Source of the DNA: Sphingomonas sp. | Lineage (GTDB): Bacteria; Pseudomonadota; Alphaproteobacteria; Sphingomonadales; Sphingomonadaceae | Assembly (NCBI GenBank): GCA_025935515.1 | Contig: JAICVC010000089.1 | Span: forward strand, 1-8,734 | Direction of reading: 5' to 3' | Length of the DNA stretch: 8,734 nucleotides | In this document: piece after piece, positions 6,334-8,734 of the stretch | How the letters are laid out: each line of letters opens with the position of its first letter | Numbering within the stretch: the stretch's first letter is position 1 | Notes under the pieces: generated by a model | Database searches by the model: none | The model's input: the letters and a program-made list of their open reading frames with translations, nothing else | What the model was told of the DNA's origin: nothing | Position numbers and translations under genes: made by a program

Positions 6334-8398
6334 AGCTTGACAGGCCGATGTCGCCTTCGAGGACTTGCTGCTCGAGCAGGGGATGCTCGCCGACCCGCCA
6401 CAGCGGCGCAGTGTGCACAACGCGGTAGCGAAGCGGGCCGCCGTCCGGGCGCTCGGAGCGCGTGATCGGGCGCGGGATGCAGACGAATTCGGTCCGCATT
6501 TCATCGCCGCTGAGCCGGACCTTCGCATAACCGTGCCCGCCCATATCGACGAATTCGAGGTGCGGCGAGAGCGCCGGGTTCGAAAGCTTCCGCGCCTGCT
6601 CGAGGTCGAAGTTCCTGGCATAGTCGAGGCAAGAGCGGACGCCGTGCTTGAGCAGCATGTTGAACGTCCAGTCCGGTTTCGCGCCACCGGGGCGATCGGC
6701 GAGGTACAGGGGCCGCAGCGGAAGGTCCTTGGCCAGCCTATGCTCATAGGCCTCCATCACCCCGGGGCTGGCGAGCGAGGCGCCGACGAAGCTCAGGCCG
6801 ACCGGCTCGAAATTGCCCGGCGGCAATTCCGCGGCTGCATAGCCGGCCCAGAAGCTGTGGCGGTCGCCCGAGACGATCGCGAAGCCGGTGATCTTCGCGT
6901 CGCGGACCAGTTCGTAGATTTCCTTCCGCTCCACCCAGGCGCTGCCGTGATCGCCGCCGCCGAGGTTGGCGAAGCGGCCTTTCGGCCACGGCTTCTTGGT
7001 GAGCCCCGCCGGCAGGTTCTCAGGGTCGGCGCGCCAGTCGAGGCAGCCGAGCGAGCAGCCCCAGATCTTCCAAGTCGCAGTCGATTTCCGCAGCTTGTCC
7101 TTGAACCACGCCTTCTGCGTCGCACCGAGGATCGTCTGTGGGGGCGCGTTGCGCTGGGGGTTCGGGATGCTCTGCTCCTGGAAGCGGATCTCGGCGGGCG
7201 GATTGCCGCCGCTGAACGCGCGTCCCCCGTCGAGGATCTGCATCGCGTCGTCGGGGAACATGCCGTTGTAGTCCTTCCAGTCGCCGAGCCTGCCGAGCGA
7301 GTGGTCGCTGAATGGATCGGGGCTGCGATAACTGTGCTGGTCGGTGATGATGAGGTCGAGGTGCTTCCCGTAGCGGAGCGCGCGGTAGGCGATCAGGCTG
7401 TTGATCGCCTTGAGGTTATTGGGCTCGTCACCCAGCCCGTTCGCATCCCATTTCTCGATCTTGACGTCCTTCACCGGCGGCGGGCCGAAGGTCTCGAAGG
7501 TTCCGCTCGGCGCCTTCACGCGCGCTGGCATATATTCGAACCAGGCCTGGTTGGCGGCGACCTTGATGCTCTGCCCCGGCCGCGGCGGGCCGCCCGCCTG
7601 CTGGATGCTCTGCCACCCCTGCCAGGAGAATTCGTGATTGTCCCACATGGCGACGAACGGCCAGCGGGCGCGAGCATCCTGCAGGTCGGGATCGGCGAGG
7701 TAGCCGCGGTAGACGGCGCGATAGCCGTCGACCGTCAGCGGGTAATGAAGGTTGCCGCTCTTCCCCCCGTCCGGGATTCGCGCGACTTCGTAGATCGTGC
7801 GGTCATAACGGGTCTTCACTTCGTCGGGATATTCGACGACATCGTAGATGAAGTCGCCCAGGTGATGGACGAAGCCGAGCTGCTCTTCGGGCGCAGCGTG
7901 CTCATCCTCGAAGATCATCCGGCGGTAGGCGTTGAGCTTGCCCTCGTTGACGCTCTGGCAGCTGACGAAGGCGAAATTGACGGGACGCGGATCGTCCGCC
8001 GCGGGCGCCGTGATCGTCCGGCCGATACGGCTGCCGTTACCTTTGGCATCGGTGAAGCGATACCAGTAGACATGTGCGGGCTTGAGCCCCCCGACCAGGA
8101 CGCGCGTCGTCCAGTCCGCCGAAGCGAGGACCGGCGCCTTTGCCTGCGCCACGACGCGGCGGAACGTGTCGTCCTCGGCGACTTCGACGGTGAGGACATG
8201 GCGTCTGGGCTCGCCGAATGGCCGACGCGTCCACAGGATCACGCTGTTGGGATCGGGATCGCCCGACGCAACGCCTTCCGGATAGAGGTCGCGCTTCTCG
8301 GTCCATTTGACCATGGAAGCGCGGGCCTCTCCGCCCCAGGCCAGCGACGCGCCCATCGCCGCCGCAGTCTGGATGAAAGCGCGGCGACTGATCCTCAT
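6332..8398 (-). CDS. phoD: Tat-exported alkaline phosphatase D family protein (PhoD)
   Basis: PhoD enzymes are secreted Fe3+/Ca2+-dependent phosphomonoesterases or phosphodiesterases that release phosphate from organic esters outside the cytoplasmic membrane. The N-terminus is a Tat signal: SRRAFIQ at 4-10, a hydrophobic stretch to about 21, and a probable cleavage after ARA at 25-27. A PhoD_N beta domain (about 36-132) includes YPEGVASGDPDPNSVILWTR. The catalytic domain carries FVSCQ (144-148) with Cys147, the family's iron-ligand Cys, then HLGDFIYD (179-186), MWDNHEF (251-257), ITDQHSYRS (351-359) and SGDRHSFWAG (510-519). At 688 residues it is longer than Bacillus PhoD (about 580), with extra sequence near 365-425 and a long C-terminus (about 550-688). 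The ATG at 8398 has AAGGA 7 bases upstream and only 3 bases separate it from the preceding stop. Substrate and phosphate regulation cannot be read from the sequence; no clear Pho box was seen, as any promoter would lie upstream of the window. Confidence 0.93.
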   Translation of the reverse strand: MRISRRAFIQTAAAMGASLAWGGEARASMVKWTEKRDLYPEGVASGDPDPNSVILWTRRPFGEPRRHVLTVEVAEDDTFRRVVAQAKAPVLASADWTTRVLVGGLKPAHVYWYRFTDAKGNGSRIGRTITAPAADDPRPVNFAFVSCQSVNEGKLNAYRRMIFEDEHAAPEEQLGFVHHLGDFIYDVVEYPDEVKTRYDRTIYEVARIPDGGKSGNLHYPLTVDGYRAVYRGYLADPDLQDARARWPFVAMWDNHEFSWQGWQSIQQAGGPPRPGQSIKVAANQAWFEYMPARVKAPSGTFETFGPPPVKDVKIEKWDANGLGDEPNNLKAINSLIAYRALRYGKHLDLIITDQHSYRSPDPFSDHSLGRLGDWKDYNGMFPDDAMQILDGGRAFSGGNPPAEIRFQEQSIPNPQRNAPPQTILGATQKAWFKDKLRKSTATWKIWGCSLGCLDWRADPENLPAGLTKKPWPKGRFANLGGGDHGSAWVERKEIYELVRDAKITGFAIVSGDRHSFWAGYAAAELPPGNFEPVGLSFVGASLASPGVMEAYEHRLAKDLPLRPLYLADRPGGAKPDWTFNMLLKHGVRSCLDYARNFDLEQARKLSNPALSPHLEFVDMGGHGYAKVRLSGDEMRTEFVCIPRPITRSERPDGGPLRYRVVHTAPLWRVGEHPLLEQQVLEGDIGLSS

Positions 8399-8401
8399 CG
8401 G

Positions 8402-8734
8402 CTAATCCTTCAGCAATTTCTCCGCGTGCCAGCCGAGGTGCTCGGCCATGAACGTCGAGATGAAATAATAGCTATGGTCGTAGCCCGGCTGGCGGCGGAG
8501 CGTCAGCGGGATTCCGGCCGCCGCGCATGCTCGTTCGAGAAGCTCGGGCCGCAATTCCTTTTCGATGAACGGGTCCGCATCGCCGACGTCGACCAGCAGA
8601 TCGGGCAGACGCGCACCGTCTTCGATCAACGCGACCGCGTCATGCCGCCGCCAACCGGCACGGTCGTTGCCGAGATAGCCGGTCAGCGCCTGCTGTCCCC
8701 ACGGCACCTGCCCCGGCGCGACGATCGGCGCGAA
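8402..8734 (-). CDS. fghA: S-formylglutathione hydrolase, 5' end missing
   Basis: This cytosolic serine esterase hydrolyses S-formylglutathione to glutathione and formate, the second step of glutathione-dependent formaldehyde detoxification after the AdhC/FrmA dehydrogenase. The window holds the last 110 residues, out of about 280 in the family, and the frame runs open past base 8734. Numbering in the fragment, FAPIVAPGQVPWGQQALTGY (1-20) matches the FGH signature around CPWGQKAF..YLG, here with Val in place of Cys. VDVGDADPF (48-56) carries the likely catalytic Asp54, and GYDHSYYFI (84-92) carries the catalytic His87. The nucleophile Ser lies outside the window. A GTG at 8707 is an internal Val codon, not a start. 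It is the most upstream visible gene of the minus-strand operon, 3 bases before phoD. adhC, a usual partner, may lie further upstream but cannot be seen. Confidence 0.93.
   Translation of the reverse strand, partial: FAPIVAPGQVPWGQQALTGYLGNDRAGWRRHDAVALIEDGARLPDLLVDVGDADPFIEKELRPELLERACAAAGIPLTLRRQPGYDHSYYFISTFMAEHLGWHAEKLLKD
8406..8410 (-). promoter_or_regulatory. Strong Shine-Dalgarno site of phoD inside the preceding gene
   Basis: AAGGA on the minus strand lies 7 bases before the phoD ATG at 8398, within the last codons of the S-formylglutathione hydrolase gene and directly before its TAG. It supports the chosen phoD start and translational coupling of the two genes. Confidence 0.75.

Noticed and set aside
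5714..6340. 208-codon plus-strand frame antisense to the MgtC-DUF4010 gene
   Set aside because: Its product is low-complexity, rich in Glu, Arg, Ala and Gly, as expected from the reverse of a hydrophobic membrane-protein gene.

Overview
The window is GC-rich (roughly two-thirds G+C) chromosomal DNA. It is almost fully coding, with very short gaps between genes. The protein sequences, the Tat-exported PhoD, the short-form Gnd and the glpX-recJ neighbourhood suggest an alphaproteobacterium, most probably from the Sphingomonas group. That placement is inferred from recognition; no search was run. Seven protein genes (five complete, two cut by the window edges) and one tRNA gene account for nearly every base.

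Plus-strand half (2-3573): the 3' two-thirds of glpX (class II fructose-1,6-bisphosphatase), then recJ (5'-3' single-strand DNA exonuclease), a tRNA-Glu(TTC) gene, and gnd (short-form decarboxylating 6-phosphogluconate dehydrogenase). gnd begins only 3 or 27 bases after the encoded CCA of the tRNA.

Minus-strand half (3581-8734, read from right to left): the 3' third of an S-formylglutathione hydrolase gene, then phoD (Tat-exported alkaline phosphatase D), an MgtC/SapB-DUF4010 membrane protein, and zwf (glucose-6-phosphate dehydrogenase). The gaps are 3, 9 and 30 bases, and the first two junctions carry Shine-Dalgarno sites touching the preceding stop codon. This looks like one operon that mixes formaldehyde detoxification, phosphate scavenging, a membrane protein of unknown role and entry into the oxidative pentose phosphate pathway.

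The two halves converge tail to tail at gnd/zwf, with 7 bases between the stop codons. The convergent pair encodes both oxidoreductases of the oxidative pentose phosphate pathway, and glpX supplies hexose phosphate from the gluconeogenic side. The lactonase and Entner-Doudoroff genes (pgl, edd) are not in the window.

I see no insertion sequence, prophage, CRISPR array, toxin-antitoxin pair or defence locus. No gene-free stretch exceeds 50 bases. All genes belong to known families and I found no convincing undescribed system. The points worth a second look concern gene organisation: the tRNA-gnd junction, overlapping alternative hairpins at the convergent stop codons, the mixed operon ending in zwf, and the uncharacterised MgtC-DUF4010 protein.
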